Shown here: positions 41,750 to 52,654 of the stretch, piece after piece
How positions within the stretch are numbered: the stretch's first letter is position 1
Layout of the letters: each line of letters begins with the position of its first letter
Source: Prorocentrum cordatum
Lineage: Eukaryota > Sar > Dinophyceae > Prorocentrales > Prorocentraceae
Assembly (NCBI GenBank): GCA_963575745.1
Contig: CAUYUJ010019082.1
Location: 188,001 to 252,000, forward strand
DNA length: 64,000 bases
Reading direction: 5' to 3'
Notes under the pieces: generated by a model
Told to the model about the DNA's origin: nothing
The model's input: only the letters and a program-made list of their open reading frames with translations
Databases searched by the model: none
Made by a program: the position numbers and the translations under genes

Positions 41750-44720
41750 TCAGCCGAAGCAGCGCGAAGCGCTGCACATAAGTTGGCTGCATCAGGTGAG
41801 CTAAAAACTTCGCTGAAGGCCACCATCTCCGACGAATCCTGCGGGTCGGAAATTTCAAAACAAGCTGCAAGACGGCGACGATCGGGGTACGGACAAGTCG
41901 TACCTGTAGACCATGCCTCAGTATGGGTCAACATGGTCAAGATCACACGTCGCGAGCCCGAGAAAGAGCGCTTGCGTCGGGGAAGCCTGATGCTGGTGCG
42001 CTGGGCAGACTTGGCGCAGGCACGGCAATATTCCGTATGAGATCTGATGGAAAAGGATTTGCCCCGTATCCCGCTGTCGCTAAGCAATGGTGTGAGGTCC
42101 CAGTTGCGAAGGCATCGGAAAGCACTAGGGCACCCTTCCCCTTTACTCAGGTAAAGCAAATACCACCTCGAATGATCGAGCAGCAACTGTCGAGACCACA
42201 AGCGGGATTGCGAGGCTGGTCCAAATCAGCCGACACAGAAAAACCAAGATCGATCTCAACTGCTGAAATACTCCAGACACGGAGCCAGCAGTTGGCTGAA
42301 ATGCAGCAGCAGGCCCTGTCTGAGCAAGGCATAATGTCGAACATCAACAAGAAGCTGTTCCGATCAGGTTGCGAACTACCTTCGCGGAGTTCGCGAACGC
42401 TTCTCAGGAGCAGAATGCCCAGAGTGGGACCCCCAGGCTCAGGAGATCCTTCGTAACCTGGCAGCAACTTACTGCTGTGAAGGCCCGCCACTCCGACCAG
42501 CGAGCAACTGAGCAAAGGGTTACACACATCCTGGAGCGAATCCGTGCCGTAGAGCACGCTGTGCGACGACATGAGACAGTCGAGGTCAGAATGGTCAAGC
42601 TGCAACAGCAGAACAATGAATTAACTCAATACATAGAGCATGCTGCAACTGCTTAGGCACGGGTTCGGCGTGGCTCATCTGAAATCGCACCGGAGATACT
42701 TGCGACAGCCGCCTTCTTCCAAAAAATAGTGGATAGTACCGATAGGCCGTGTTCCACAAATGGCGATGTGATTATCATGCAAGTAGCTCTCCCCTCCTAG
42801 ACCTGCAGATCAAAATACAAGCGCTCTCAGACAGAGCTGACGGGTACGACAAAAAAACACCAACTTTAGCGACCAGGTAAGACACACTGGCAATCTCCAC
42901 ATAACTAATGTGGACAATATTCAATAGTCGCAATAAAGCAGCAAGTGGAGTAGGTCGAATCGGTATCAAAGTGGACAGCTTAGCGCGGACGGTGAACGAT
43001 CACCACCAAGAAACTGTCATTCAAATGACCGCTACGATCATCTATGATCATGCAGCCGTCTCCATTTACTCTCCATACAAGCTCAGTAGGGCGTGCACTT
43101 CCTGGGCAACAAAAGAGCCCGTCGCCACCTGCAGCCCGCAAGCTAGCTGATTGGCGAGCAGTTGGCGACACGCACCCACGAACCGTTGAAGCTGTTCCCA
43201 AGCAGGCGTTGGAGAAGCCCGACGCAACTGCGACGGGAGAACCTGACGCCGCCGCGACGGGGAAACCCGACGCTACTGCGAGGGGAAACAAGACGCTCGG
43301 AACAGTGGTGAAGTCCCAGAGGATGCAATGGTCAACGTGCCACCGCTGCCACAAACGCAGGCTGAATGGAGACCGACCCTCCAGCAGCGCGAACCACCAG
43401 CTACACCTAATCGACCAGCGCGTGACAAACCAGTCATGCAAGTACTGTGGGCAATCCCGAGAAGCCTGGCGTAACTGGCCAAATGCTCCGCCACCGTCCG
43501 AGATGGAACGACTGGGTACCCGTGCGGACTCTTCAAACGACCGTCAATCTGAATCTGACACGGTCGTGAACATATGAATGAAGGTATCAAGAAACGGAGC
43601 GCCTGAAAGTTCGGTCTCTGCCGTCAGCAAGTCCCTTACGTCTGGAAGTGGAAGCAGAACGTTTACGAAACGGTAAGCTCGTTATCGAGTAAACCTGAAG
43701 CAGCCTCCAGGTGGCTTTGGAAGGTCGAGGGTGATGGCGCAACATACAAGAAGCTCGCTTATAACGGTGACTTCGAGACGCTTGACGCGAAGCGTGCGTC
43801 AGTGATAAGCGACATCCTCAGAAATGACGACCTCAAACGAAGGGTGATTACACGCAAAGAGGAAGCCTAAACCCGTAACTGCTTAATCCAAGGACGACAC
43901 ATTCTCTTCATAGTTAAGTACAGGCACCGGCTGGTGGAAGCCGATGGGTGCACCTTTGACTTCTCATCTGAACAATGTCAAGATGACCGCCGACAGCAAT
44001 ATAAACAAGTTTTTTGAAACATAGGACTGTGCCATCTTTGGTATGAAATCGGTGCCCGCTGACAATATCCTCGAAGCCCTATTTCGGTCCCAAATGGAGC
44101 ATCATAGGGATACGGAGACCGATATGGGCACTTACTACAAGATGGAGCGGGGCGACCTAAACAACATATACAAATGGCTCTACGACAGATGCCAAAAGCT
44201 CCTTGAACGCCAAAGACTTTCAACGTGCAGAAGGGAGGTGGTGACCCCGTAGGAGAAGGAAAAACACCATGGCAACAATCGAAGAAATCTGCAATGACTG
44301 GGTTCGGCGACAAAACTGTTCCGCTCACGGTGATGGTTGTCCCCGGGACCATCCTCCCAACATGAAAAGGCAACGAGAAATGACACATGCACTAAACATT
44401 GCAACAAGGAAACGCATAAAAGACCGTGCTCATTATTCCAGAAAGGGCACGTGTACCCGAAGTGACCTGTGTATGTTAACTCGCATGGAGAATTCGGGCT
44501 CACCAGCGGTAAATGCAGGATCACAGCCAAGCTCTCAACAATCTAGGGGGCGTTATCACAGCCGCGACAACCAGCGTGAAAAATATCGGTCCTCTCCCGC
44601 GCGCCGAACGGGACCCGAAAGAAGGGCACGTAAAGGCCATTATAAAAGGACAGATCTCAAGTCGGAGCCACTCGCCATAATGGACCAGACAGCAGTCACT
44701 TGGACGAGGAGATAGGCGAG
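41750..44720 (+). pseudogene. decayed gag region of a plus-strand retroelement
   Basis: Short frames that must be read across shifts. About 42041-42350: a polar region ending SEQGIMSNINKKLFRSG, then in another frame VANYLRGVRERFSGAECPEW, then 42480-42654 a coiled coil (VEVRMVKLQQQNNELTQYI). About 43330-43480: CHRCHKRR and CKYCGQSREAWRNWP. 43637-43870: VWKWKQNVYETVSSL ... ISDILRNDDLKRRV, gag-like. 44043-44250: LFRSQMEHHRDTETDMGTYY and YKWLYDRCQKLLERQR. 44269-44715: ICNDWVRRQNCSAHGDGC with PRDH, a CCCH finger, followed by a basic tail. The order, helical gag then CCCH fingers, parallels gag of the 23-kb element. Frameshifts indicate decay; LTRs were not found. Confidence 0.55.
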
Positions 44721-44790
44721 GTAGAACCCCGCCAGCCCAGAACGGCAAGGGCTGAACTCCTTTTGAGAGCCCCAAACGCGGTAAGAACAT

Positions 44791-45125
44791 TCATGGTCTC
44801 TTTTTCTGGCTGGGGCAGGAAGTCCTTCTGTTCGACGGCGCAATGCAGCGGGCCGATGAGGCCAACCAGCGGACGGAGAACAATCTCAACGAAGCGCGTG
44901 CAGAAAGAGAAAAGCTGGAAGCTGTCGGGGGATGGGCGGTGGGTGCAGGACGAGCTCGAGCATGCACGCTTACGATGCACATCGTGAAAAGGTTGGGTGC
45001 GCCAATCGCCGGGAATGACCGCGCGCGCAAAAATCATATTTGTCTGGCTGGGGCAAGACATCCTCCTGTTCGACGGCGCAACGCAGCGGGCCGATGAAGC
45101 CAAGCAACGGAAGGAGAACTATCAA
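44791..45125. repeat. direct repeat pair at the left edge of the DIRS-like element
   Basis: 44815-44885 and 45050-45120 share GTTCGACGGCGCAA, CAGCGGGCCGATGA and GGAGAACAA-like stretches over about 75 bp. They lie on either side of the 44946-45018 repeat, which recurs at 50677-50752. This kind of split direct repeat fits element termini, but I cannot fix the ends. Confidence 0.6.
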
Positions 45126-45932
45126 AGCTGGCCAGCTCCACCCAAACCCAAAATCCGCGACCTGCGCAAGCGATTGCAACGACGCTGGGAACTTCGGGGG
45201 GCAAGCTTGGGCGAGAAGCGTCCGCCGTGGTCCGCCTGGGACCTTCCCGCTGAGCCAGACGCGGGGCCTCTCCGAACGACTGCAAACGCGCCGCCGAGGA
45301 CGACGGCGGAGGCCACCGGCTTCGCAGAAGGCCCTGTCGAAGAACGCAAACCAAAGAATAGTTTGTTGTCCAAGGGGTCCCCCATTGGCGCATCTCCGTG
45401 ACCACCATGCTGCTGTTTCTGTTCGTCGTCAGGTGAAGTACTTCTGGTAATTTCCAAAAGAGGCTGGTCTGCGGGTTCTCAAGCGCAAGCGGGATCCGCC
45501 GCCTCCAGCACAAACGGATGACCTTTAGCGCGGCTCTCGTAATCACATTATCGTCGATCAGACGCGGGTGATCAGATCCGGGGAGCCCCCGGAGATTTCA
45601 GCTGTTCGAAGAGCTGGACGGCGAGCGATGCTGAAGGTCGTGCAAGGTGGGGCCAACATCGCACAGTCGAGAAGGTTCGCTCGGATACTCCTCAAAAGCC
45701 GCTCCAAGACGGCCCTCCTTGCGATGTCAAAGGCAAGCCCATCCTCGACGTCGCAAACTTCTGCGCTGTGCCCGAGGTCTACGAAAGACTTGGATACACG
45801 AGCCACTCCAGAGAAAAGATCCAACATCACCAAGTGCCTGGCACGGCCCCGTTGAGCACCAGCTCCAGATTGGCCTCGCACCATTGCATGATCCGTCTTA
45901 TGTCTGGCCGCAGCTTGAGGAAGCCCTTGCAC
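45034..45932 (-). pseudogene. methyltransferase-like domain of the DIRS-like element
   Basis: 45932-45558 contains VMLDLFSGVARVSKSF (SAM loop), VCDVEDGLAFDI (acidic residue after strand 2) and MLAPPCTTFSIAR (P-P-C motif with the candidate catalytic Cys). A shift near 45550 leads into 45546-45380: IPLALENPQTSLFWKLPEV (E-N-P, the place of the ENV motif in C5-cytosine methyltransferases) and MRQWGTPWTTNYSLV (Q-W-G, in relatives followed by K-x-T). Motif order equals that of the domains at 26.0-27.0 kb and 57.3-58.0 kb. Classical DIRS elements carry a Dam-like N6-adenine domain with DPPY; this is different. Position at the 3' end, after the recombinase. Confidence 0.65.
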
Positions 45933-47335
45933 GCCTGGCCCCTGGCCGGCTTTCTCGCGCTCGGTGACGCTGCGATGGGGCCCCCAGCGACCCCTCTTCT
46001 GCGCCCCGGCGAGCGACCTGCGGCCCGCGGCGACGTCCCGCGACGCTCCTGCGCGGCTCCTGCGTGCCTCGTGGAGTACGGCACCAGGTCGTCCACGCCG
46101 AGGGCCTCGGCCGCGTGGCGGAACTCCCTGGCCAGGTCGCTGTAGTCGAAGGTCGCGGCGGCAGGAAGGCCTCCGGCGCGGCCAGCAGGTAGCTCCCGCG
46201 GTGGCTGGGCCCGCCTCCCAAGAACATCTCCTCGAGGTGGGTGGCGATCAGGGCGCCCAGGTCCTCGTCGGCCAAGTCGGTCCACCTCGCGATTCCGCCG
46301 CGCTCCTGGAACTTCCGCACGCGCTCCGCGCGGCGCCGGTAAGTGCCCTCGGTCACGGCCCCCCTGACCAGGAAGCTCTCGTCGGACTTCTCGGCGAAGC
46401 GCATCTGCCAGCGGTCCAGCTCGGCTGCGCACGCCCGCCGAGCTGAAGGCGACTGGGTCCGCTGCAACTCCTGCGGCCCCGCAGCCCTCGCCGACGGCGC
46501 CAGCTCCTCTCGGCGTGAACTCGCGCGGGGCGTCGAGGCCAGGCGGCGGGCGGAAGGCCGCTGGCCTGGCGGGGCTGTCGACATCGGCGCCGCCTGTCGC
46601 CCCGCGGACGCCGCCTCCACCGGCGCGAGAGAGCTGGGCGTCAGCCGTCTTGTCTCTCGCTGGCCGCTCCCGTTCGAATATCCTGCTGGCGGCGTCCGCC
46701 GGGTTGAATTCCGATGGGATCCAGCGGTCAGCGGCGACGAGCCACCGGCTCAGCTGGAGGGCGCATCGCCTCCTGCACAGCGCGAGGAGCTGCCGGCTGG
46801 CGGCGCGACCCCTGAATGAGCCAAGATGGCGCTGAGGTTGTCGCCAAGTAGAAAGACCCTCGTTGCTCGCCCCATCCGTGACTCGAAGAAACGTCAAGCA
46901 CCACAAAGAGGCGCGACGTTCCTTCGGGCGAAACGTTTCACGCCTCCGAAACCTCCCACTGTAGACGTGCTCCCAAGAGGGCTCCTGGATCCACGTGCCC
47001 GGGGCGCCCTGGAAACCTGGATCCCCCCCCCAGAGCTCGCGCCCCGAAGTGGCAGCCCCGATCGCCGCGGCTGGGTCCGAGGAGGGGTTCAGGACAGCCG
47101 TGCCCGAAGCCCGTTCACGATGATCCCCAAGACCAGCGTATCTGAACCTGAAGCGCTCCGCCAACCTCCCACCTGCTGTGCTCTCGTCTCCTCCCACTCC
47201 GTCTGCGCCACTCCCATTCCAAAGGTGCGTGCGTCGCAGGCGAAGACTCTCGGACACCGCGGCAGACGTAGCTCGGCCACGCACAAGGGTAACGAACGAT
47301 ACGCGGCTTCCACCTCGACGACGACACTCGGCCAC
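45827..47335 (-). pseudogene. tyrosine recombinase of the DIRS-like element
   Basis: Reading alternates between two frames. In 46620-45898: AELDRWQMRFAEKSDESFL, TYRRRAERVRKFQERGGI and LGALIATHLEEMFLGG give the helical core-binding domain. In 45827-47335, after a shift near 46180: FDYSDLAREFRHAAEALGVD, then VPYSTRHAGA, matching the H-x-L-R-H-x-G-A box of tyrosine recombinases, and at the end KGFLKLRPDIRRIMQWCEAN. The upstream part of the long frame is Arg/Gly-rich shadow. The nucleophilic Tyr cannot be placed because of shifts around 46050. It would integrate circular element DNA. Confidence 0.6.
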
Positions 47336-47499
47336 AAGGTTCGCTCAAACTGATAGCAACAGCGGATGAAACGGTGGGTGGCCTCAAAGACCGACAACAA
47401 CGGACGACGCATCAGGTAAGCGGAGGGGATGTGTCCCACGAGTTTGTCCAACTGCGCACCAATCAATCTCTCTGCACAGAGCCGACTGTAGAGCTCCAC
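47089..47499 (-). pseudogene. RNase-H-like region of the DIRS-like element
   Basis: Starts in the RT connection (LDKLVGHIPSAYLMRRPLLS, VFEATHRFIRCCY), then SLPLCVAELRLPRCPRVFAC and DARTFGMGVAQTEW, where D-A-R-x-x-G-M-G-V fits the first strand of an RNase H fold (D-A-S-x-x-G-x-G-V in relatives). The frame drifts out after about residue 115. RNase H would remove template RNA. Confidence 0.5.
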
Positions 47500-48572
47500 G
47501 TAGGCGACTGCATCGCCTCTCGCTCACACGCATCACGCCCCCAGCCTCATCGATGACCGCGCCGAGTGCATCATCCACGTCGGTAGACTCGGTAAGTTCG
47601 TGCGTCATCAAACCGACATCGCCAAGGGCCCTGGCCGCGGCCCCCCGGACCTTTTGAACCTCGCCCGCCTCCAGACCCATGACCCCGACGTTGTCAACGC
47701 ACGCGTGATGTGCCAGGTTCATCCCCTTGGACTCAAACGCAGTAGTGCACGAGCGGTTATCGAGGGCATTCTCGGGGCTCAGGCAAATCACCTTATACGC
47801 GGTGTTCTGCGCGGCCCTGTGCGCGAAGAATAAGGTCCACGCGAATCCCACAGGCAATGCCCTGAGGCATGGATGCGCAAACTCGTCTGGGGCCACTGAC
47901 CCCCCCCCCCCCCGCCGCCAGTTCGACCCCCGGCGCCCCAGCTTCAAACGGAGGGGGGCCCAAAAAACTCGCGCAGAAGGCAGCCGATCCCGATCCTGTA
48001 GAAACAATTAGAGACACCCCCCTTCGATGTGCAACGTATCTTTAGGCCCCGCTTCGACGCTGGCAAAGTTCCCGACCGTCGCCAGCGCCGCCCAGGGGGG
48101 GGGGCTGAAGTCTTCATTCGCCCGCGCGGGCGTCGACTATAAGACGAAGCCGTCCGTCTTTCTTAGCGACAAGAAACAAGGCGCATTCTGCTCGACGCGG
48201 TCTTCGCCAGGTGGCTATGCCTGCGCGACGCAACTCTCTCACGAAATCTACATGGGCGCGGCTGCCCCCTCGGAGCCGTGGGTCCATGTGGGGCTCCGCT
48301 GGTAGCTCGGGCCCCCTCTCCTCCTCGTCGCGGAGAAAGTCCATCGGCAATCGTTCGAGCATCGAGCGCTCTCGCTCGCCCGGCACTTCAGCCGCCAAAA
48401 GGTAGTCGGCTGCGTCGGCCAGCAGCGACGCGAGGTCCTTCACGAACGGGCGCGCAGGGCTGCCAGACGGGCCGCAGCCCGCCTTGTGCCGAGGAAGCGA
48501 GCGTGCTGCTTCGGAAGGCACAGCAAAAGCGGCATCCGCGTAGTGCGACGCGAAGAAGCCCGCTTTTTGCAC
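47384..48572 (-). pseudogene. reverse transcriptase of the DIRS-like element, VDN at the catalytic site
   Basis: Two frames. 48572-48114 ends with VDFVRELRRAGIATWRRP and LFLVAKKDGRLRLIVDAR, the first RT blocks with the first catalytic Asp. After a shift across 48114-48007, the second gives LRALPVGFAWTLFFAHRAAQ (block B/C) and ACVDNVGVMGLEAGEV, then LGDVGLMTHELTE. Where most RTs have Y-x-D-D this copy has C-V-D-N (about 47693-47713). It then passes to RLRGALQSALCREI, the thumb-like part. Shift and altered site point to an inactive copy, though VDN may be a feature of the subfamily. Confidence 0.65.
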
Positions 48573-48636
48573 GCGGCCTCCTGCACCTCAATGGGGGGGC
48601 TTCCGCCCCCTGGCGGCGCGGCGCCCGCCATCCAGT

Positions 48637-49428
48637 TCAGAGCCTCACGCGCTTCTCCCGCGACCTTCTGCTGCTTCCTGCGCGCCTGCACTCGCTGGAC
48701 ACAACTCTGGGAGAGACCGAGGCGAGGCGGGGGCTCGACGCCAGGAAGTTGAAGAGGGAAGACTTCGCCTGGGAACCAGGAGCCCAAGCTATCACAACCA
48801 CGCTCAGCCCAATCGCCCTCCATCTCAGGCCCGCGACTTGAGACGGAGGCCCAAACTGCGGCGGCACCGTGCGCCAAGTCGGAGCGCGTCTGGCTCCTCG
48901 CCCTCCACTGGAGTAGGGGCTGGGCGGCCCCCCCACTCTTCCTGGCGCTGCCCCTTGTCGCCGCCAGACTTCCTTCCGCGAAACTTCCGGGCCTCTCGCG
49001 CCTCGTCGCGCTGTTTGTCGACCTCTGCCTCGTCCTTGAGTCCGGCGGCCACGTGGCTCTGCAGAGCCGGGGCGATGCCTCTCGCCCTGCGTCCGAGCCC
49101 CATGAAGTGCTCGGAGCCCTCCCAGACCATCACCTCCGCCTGTGTTCGCGACGATGATCGGCTGGGCCCAGCGGCCCACGAGCTCCACGCGCGAGAGGTT
49201 GCCCGCGTTCAGTTGGTCAACCGTGCCGGCCAACTCCAAGACGTTGAGTAACGCCTCAACCTCGCGGGCGCTGCGATCGTTCTCGGCCATCTTCATATCC
49301 CGCACCGCGCGCGTGAAGAAGGCAGTCGGGCTCCCTCCGTTGAGACGGACGCGGCGGCAGAGCCACGCCGCGGTCCTGGGCCCCATCAGCGGCCAGTCCG
49401 TGAAGCTTTTCTCGCTGAGGTTCCCCAC
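48637..49428 (-). pseudogene. linker domain upstream of RT in the DIRS-like element
   Basis: The first ~100 residues look real: DWPLMGPRTAAWLCRRVRL, SAREVEALLNVLELAGTVDQ, LNAGNLSRVELVGRWAQPII, all helical. After residue ~100 the frame turns into Gly/Arg-rich out-of-frame sequence, so a shift near 49125 is likely. Downstream, around 48650-48700, Leu/Arg-rich words precede the RT part. Confidence 0.45.
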
Positions 49429-49467
49429 CGCGCTGTCCCAGGAGCGGCGGCGCTCGTTCGCGCGGTC

Positions 49468-50214
49468 CTACGCCACGGAGAGGGTGCGAAGGTCGTCCTC
49501 GTCATCGTCCTTCTGACCTCCGCGAGGCCCCACCGCATCCAGGCCTCGGGCCGCGCTGCGATCCAGATCTTCTTCGGGCACCAGCATCAGCACCAGCGGC
49601 TCCTCTGCGCGCTGGATCAGGGCGCAGTCGCCAATCGCGCTGCTGGCGGGGGGCGCCTCCCACCGCGTCAACCGCGCGATGCCGCTCCGCTCCTCGGCAG
49701 TCGCCCACGCGCCCAGCGGGCAACCTGCAATGGGCGCAGCGCCGTTAGCGGGCCCTGGAGGCGGTCCGGCCTCTCCCGCTTTAGGGGCCGGCGGACCCTC
49801 GGAGGACGGCGGCAGAGGCGGAGGGGCAACCAGCGCCGCGATCGCCAAGCCGACGTTCGGCACCAGCGGCAACCCTGGCGGGGGATGGCGGCACTGGCGG
49901 GCCAAGGCGTCCCTGTGGGCCCCGAGCTCCTGGGGCAGCGGCACCTGGCAGAAGCGGTAGCAGCGCAGGCGCGGCTTCCCCAGGTCGCCGCCTTGCACGC
50001 CATTGGGCAGCCGCGTCCAGGAGGCCACGTCGGGCAGGCCCCACGTCTCCAGGTAGCAGTCGCCGTCTGGCGTCAGGACGCCCACCTGCTCTGTCCTTCC
50101 GTCAGGAAGGTAGACCACGCAACGCTCGTGGCGCAGATCCCGAGGTCGGCAGTTGAACCCCACCACCACGAAGTCCCCCTCTCGCAGACCTAATTCAGTA
50201 AGCGGATGGGCCAT
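49468..50214 (-). CDS. unknown domain of the DIRS-like element (248 codons)
   Basis: Begins near MAHPLTELGLREGDFVVVGF and contains RHERCVVYLPDGRTEQVGVL, LTPDGDCYLETWG and LRCYRFCQVPLPQELGAHRD, a compact beta-rich pattern, then a Pro/Ala-rich linker and an acidic end DDDEDD. The V-x-T-P-D-G-D-x-Y-x-E core looks conserved and folded. Function unknown. It overlaps the preceding frame by 25 bp. Confidence 0.5.
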   Translation of the reverse strand: MAHPLTELGLREGDFVVVGFNCRPRDLRHERCVVYLPDGRTEQVGVLTPDGDCYLETWGLPDVASWTRLPNGVQGGDLGKPRLRCYRFCQVPLPQELGAHRDALARQCRHPPPGLPLVPNVGLAIAALVAPPPLPPSSEGPPAPKAGEAGPPPGPANGAAPIAGCPLGAWATAEERSGIARLTRWEAPPASSAIGDCALIQRAEEPLVLMLVPEEDLDRSAARGLDAVGPRGGQKDDDEDDLRTLSVA

Positions 50215-50692
50215 CGCGCCGAGCTCGAAACCTCTCGACCTACGCGCGGGTCTCCTCCTCCAGCGACAGTGCCGGCGCCGGTTCCTCTCCCGCTGGCGGC
50301 GGCCCGATGGACAGCCGCGCCGCGGGCGCAGGAAGCGGGGCCGCCTCGCGAGCTCGCTGCCGAGCGCCGCCCACGCCGAGGGCCACCACGGCGAGCGTCA
50401 CCAGCAGGCCGCCCGCCAGCGCGCCGCCGCCGAGGGCGGCCAGCAAAGGGCCCAGCAGGCGGGCAAGCGGTGAGCCGATCAGGCCCGCACCGCTGGAGCT
50501 GCCGGCCCAGCAGCTCGAGCACGCCCTCGTCGGGCGCTGGTGGCGCGCAGTCGCACACGCACGTCGGGCGCTGCACCGACGACGCCAACAGCGAGCCCAC
50601 CGCCGCGTACCCCAGCTGCAGCGCGTGCTCCATGCACTGCCCGCGGGGGAGGGAGCGCTCTGTCCAAGCTCATGCAGGACGAGCTTGAGCAT
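50190..50692 (-). pseudogene. N-terminal part of the DIRS-like element protein
   Basis: One frame gives RPTCVCDCAPPAPDEGVLEL and LGRQLQRCGP. A shifted frame then gives a hydrophobic stretch (LLAALGGGALAGGLLVTLAV) of membrane-helix length and a polar tail ending SLEEETRA. A Cys-pair, a helix with RCGP and a membrane helix in this order recall N-termini of proteins from other dinoflagellate retroelements (recollection). No catalytic residue is seen. Confidence 0.45.
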
Positions 50693-50752
50693 ACACGTTT
50701 ACGATACACATCGTGAAAGTGGTGTTGGGTGCGCCACAATCGCCAATAATCC

Positions 50753-51740
50753 AATCATTACCGTGCACACACACACACAAACAAGGCGATCGCAAAAGTA
50801 GCCCTAGGAACCGTCGGAGTAGCTTAAGGAGGGGACGTGGACACGTGTGTCTCCCTTGGTCCCCTAGTGTTCCTGCTGATGCTAACCGACCTTATGCGGC
50901 TAACCCTGTATAACGAGGTGAAGGCAATAGCTCCTCTACTAGGGGGAGATCTTCCAATCCGAGGTCTGGCGCCAGGAAAACTCAGCGCAGTTTTAACTCT
51001 CGCACTGCAGAAACTCGGCGCCCTAACAGCCCTGGCGGCTCCAGCCGCAGGAGCTTGAGTGGATTCTTTTTTATGCACGATCACGATGATGCCCACAAGG
51101 CGATTCGTTTGGCAAAACGCCTATTTCGTACCAATACGCTGGCCAAACCGTCCACGCTGGCGAGACCATCACCATCGAGCCGTGCACGCTTCAACACCAT
51201 GGTGGATGGATACCTCCGAGATCTCAACACGCTGTTGCAAAACTGGACTCGGAAACATAATAGACGTACAGTCGAGAATTGGCCTAGACCAGTGGGTGAT
51301 GCTCGTCTTGAGCATGTCCGCTCATTCATGGATGTTACGGAGGCTGCTGATCGCGCGGCAACTACCCAGTTGGAGGCCGAAATTCGCAGAAGCGGCGCCC
51401 ACGATCGGTACGGCAAAGACCGCCATATCCCTGGATCAACGTGCAACGATGGCCCATATGCGTCTTCAGACACTGAGTCGTCGTGTAATAGCTGCATGAC
51501 GATATGGGATTCGGACGACGCCCAGCAGAAGAAACTAGTTAGAGGAAGGTGGCAGACGCCGCCCTCGAAAATCTAGATCGGGTGATGCTGCCGTCACAAA
51601 GGGGCGTGAATGGCTGGTCGATTCGGGATCGCGCTCCGACCTCATAGGTCACTTGCTCGTAGCGAACGCTCTAGGATGTATCACGCTACCGCCAGAGGCC
51701 CTGCACTTGCCACCCGTCGTAATGTGTTCGTTTCTGGGTC
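50753..51740 (+). pseudogene. continuation of the plus-strand remnant with a DSG protease motif
   Basis: Several short plus frames: 50837-51057 (GPLVFLLMLTDLMRLTLYNE), 51055-51576 (YLRDLNTLLQNWTRKHNRR, DVTEAADRAATTQLEAEIRR), and 51605-51733, where EWLVDSGSRSDLIG shows a D-S-G aspartic-protease loop with typical following residues, then NALGCITLPPEALHLPP. Gag-type fragments at 41.75-44.7 kb are on the same strand, so the DIRS-like element may have split one older element. No RT follows; the sequence turns into minisatellite at about 51740. Confidence 0.42.
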
Positions 51741-52420
51741 CGTCGCATGTGGCCCCTTTCTGGGTCCGCGGGGTCTGAGGGAGCGAGGGTCTGAGGGAGC
51801 GAGAGAAGTGGCGGGCGGGGGGGGGGCCATCTCCCGCCCCCTCGCTCTTGTCTACCTCCGGCGTACCTTCAGCGTACTTTCGCTGATTTGGAAACGCGTG
51901 CTTTCATCGTACCTTCGGCGTACGTTCAATAACGCTTCCAACCGAAAACAATACAGGAACCACGTACCTTCAACGTACCTTCGGCATACCTTCAACGAGG
52001 CGAATCCACCATAATTTACGAGGCGTCGTGGCACTGGGAAGGCGGAAGCAACGTAATTTACGAGGGATCGAGACTTTGGGGGAGCGGACGCAGCACCAAT
52101 TTACGAGCGATCGCATGGCTAACGGGGCGCGAAGATACAAAAATGCTCCAAATGATCCATGGCTCGTTCCGTGGCGCGTCTCTGGCACGTCTCGTGCCGC
52201 GTCCCGTGGACCGCTCCCTGACGCGTTCCCTGGCACGTCCCCTGGCGCGTCGCCTGGCACGTTCCCTGGCACATTCCGTGGCACGTCCCGTGGCGCGTCC
52301 TCCTGGCACGTCGCGCGGCGCGTCCCCTGTTCCGCGGAGCGTTCCCCTGACATGCCCCGCGGCGCGTCCCGTAGCACGTCCCTTGGCGCGTCCCCTGGCA
52401 CGTCACTGTGCGGCACGGCA
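51741..52420. repeat. two GC-rich minisatellites
   Basis: 51850-52010 has repeated TACCTTCAGCGTAC / TACCTTCGGCGTAC / TACCTTCAACGTAC words. 52165-52420 is a 10-12 bp tandem of the type CCCTGGCACGT / CCGTGGCGCGT. Both are open in several frames and give Arg/Gly/Thr-rich nonsense translations. Confidence 0.85.
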
Positions 52421-52654
52421 CAGCGCAGCGGAGCACAACACAGCCTCTGGCACAATATCATCACCATCGATATCTTCATCATTGCCACTTCCCATCGCCC
52501 AATTAGGGTCGTTAGAAACGTGTCAATGCCTCGCAATTCTCAATCCCTCTCGGGTTCGTAGGTTGATAATGTTCTCCTCGTTTTCGTAGGTGGGCTCATG
52601 GGGTAAACTCATTCCTAAGAGCCCCCTGGTAGGGGGTCTTAGGCGGGGTGTGGT

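Larger units (their letters stand above)
44946..50752 (-). mobile_element. DIRS-like retroelement with RT, RNase-H-like, tyrosine recombinase and methyltransferase-like segments
   Basis: Ordered minus-strand segments: N-terminal Cys-rich and membrane part (50692-50190), a second region (50214-49468), a linker domain (49428-48637), RT (48572-47384), RNase-H-like (47499-47089), tyrosine recombinase (about 46620-45830) and methyltransferase-like (45932-45034). A ~70-bp sequence with GAGCATGCACGCTTACGATG at 44946-45018 recurs as GAGCATACACGTTTACGATA at 50677-50752 in the same orientation, flanking the element. RT plus tyrosine recombinase instead of a D,D,E integrase defines DIRS-like elements. 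Frames are repeatedly shifted, so this copy is decayed. It seems to split the plus-strand gag/protease remnant. Confidence 0.65.

Noticed and set aside
45827-47335. Upper part of the 502-codon minus frame as a protein
   Set aside because: Arg/Gly-rich with no folded-looking segments; the recombinase core-binding domain is in the alternative frame there, so only the end of this frame is used.
48440-48877. Overlapping plus and minus frames between RT and the linker domain
   Set aside because: GC-rich shadows; the real reading here is broken by shifts and cannot be placed.
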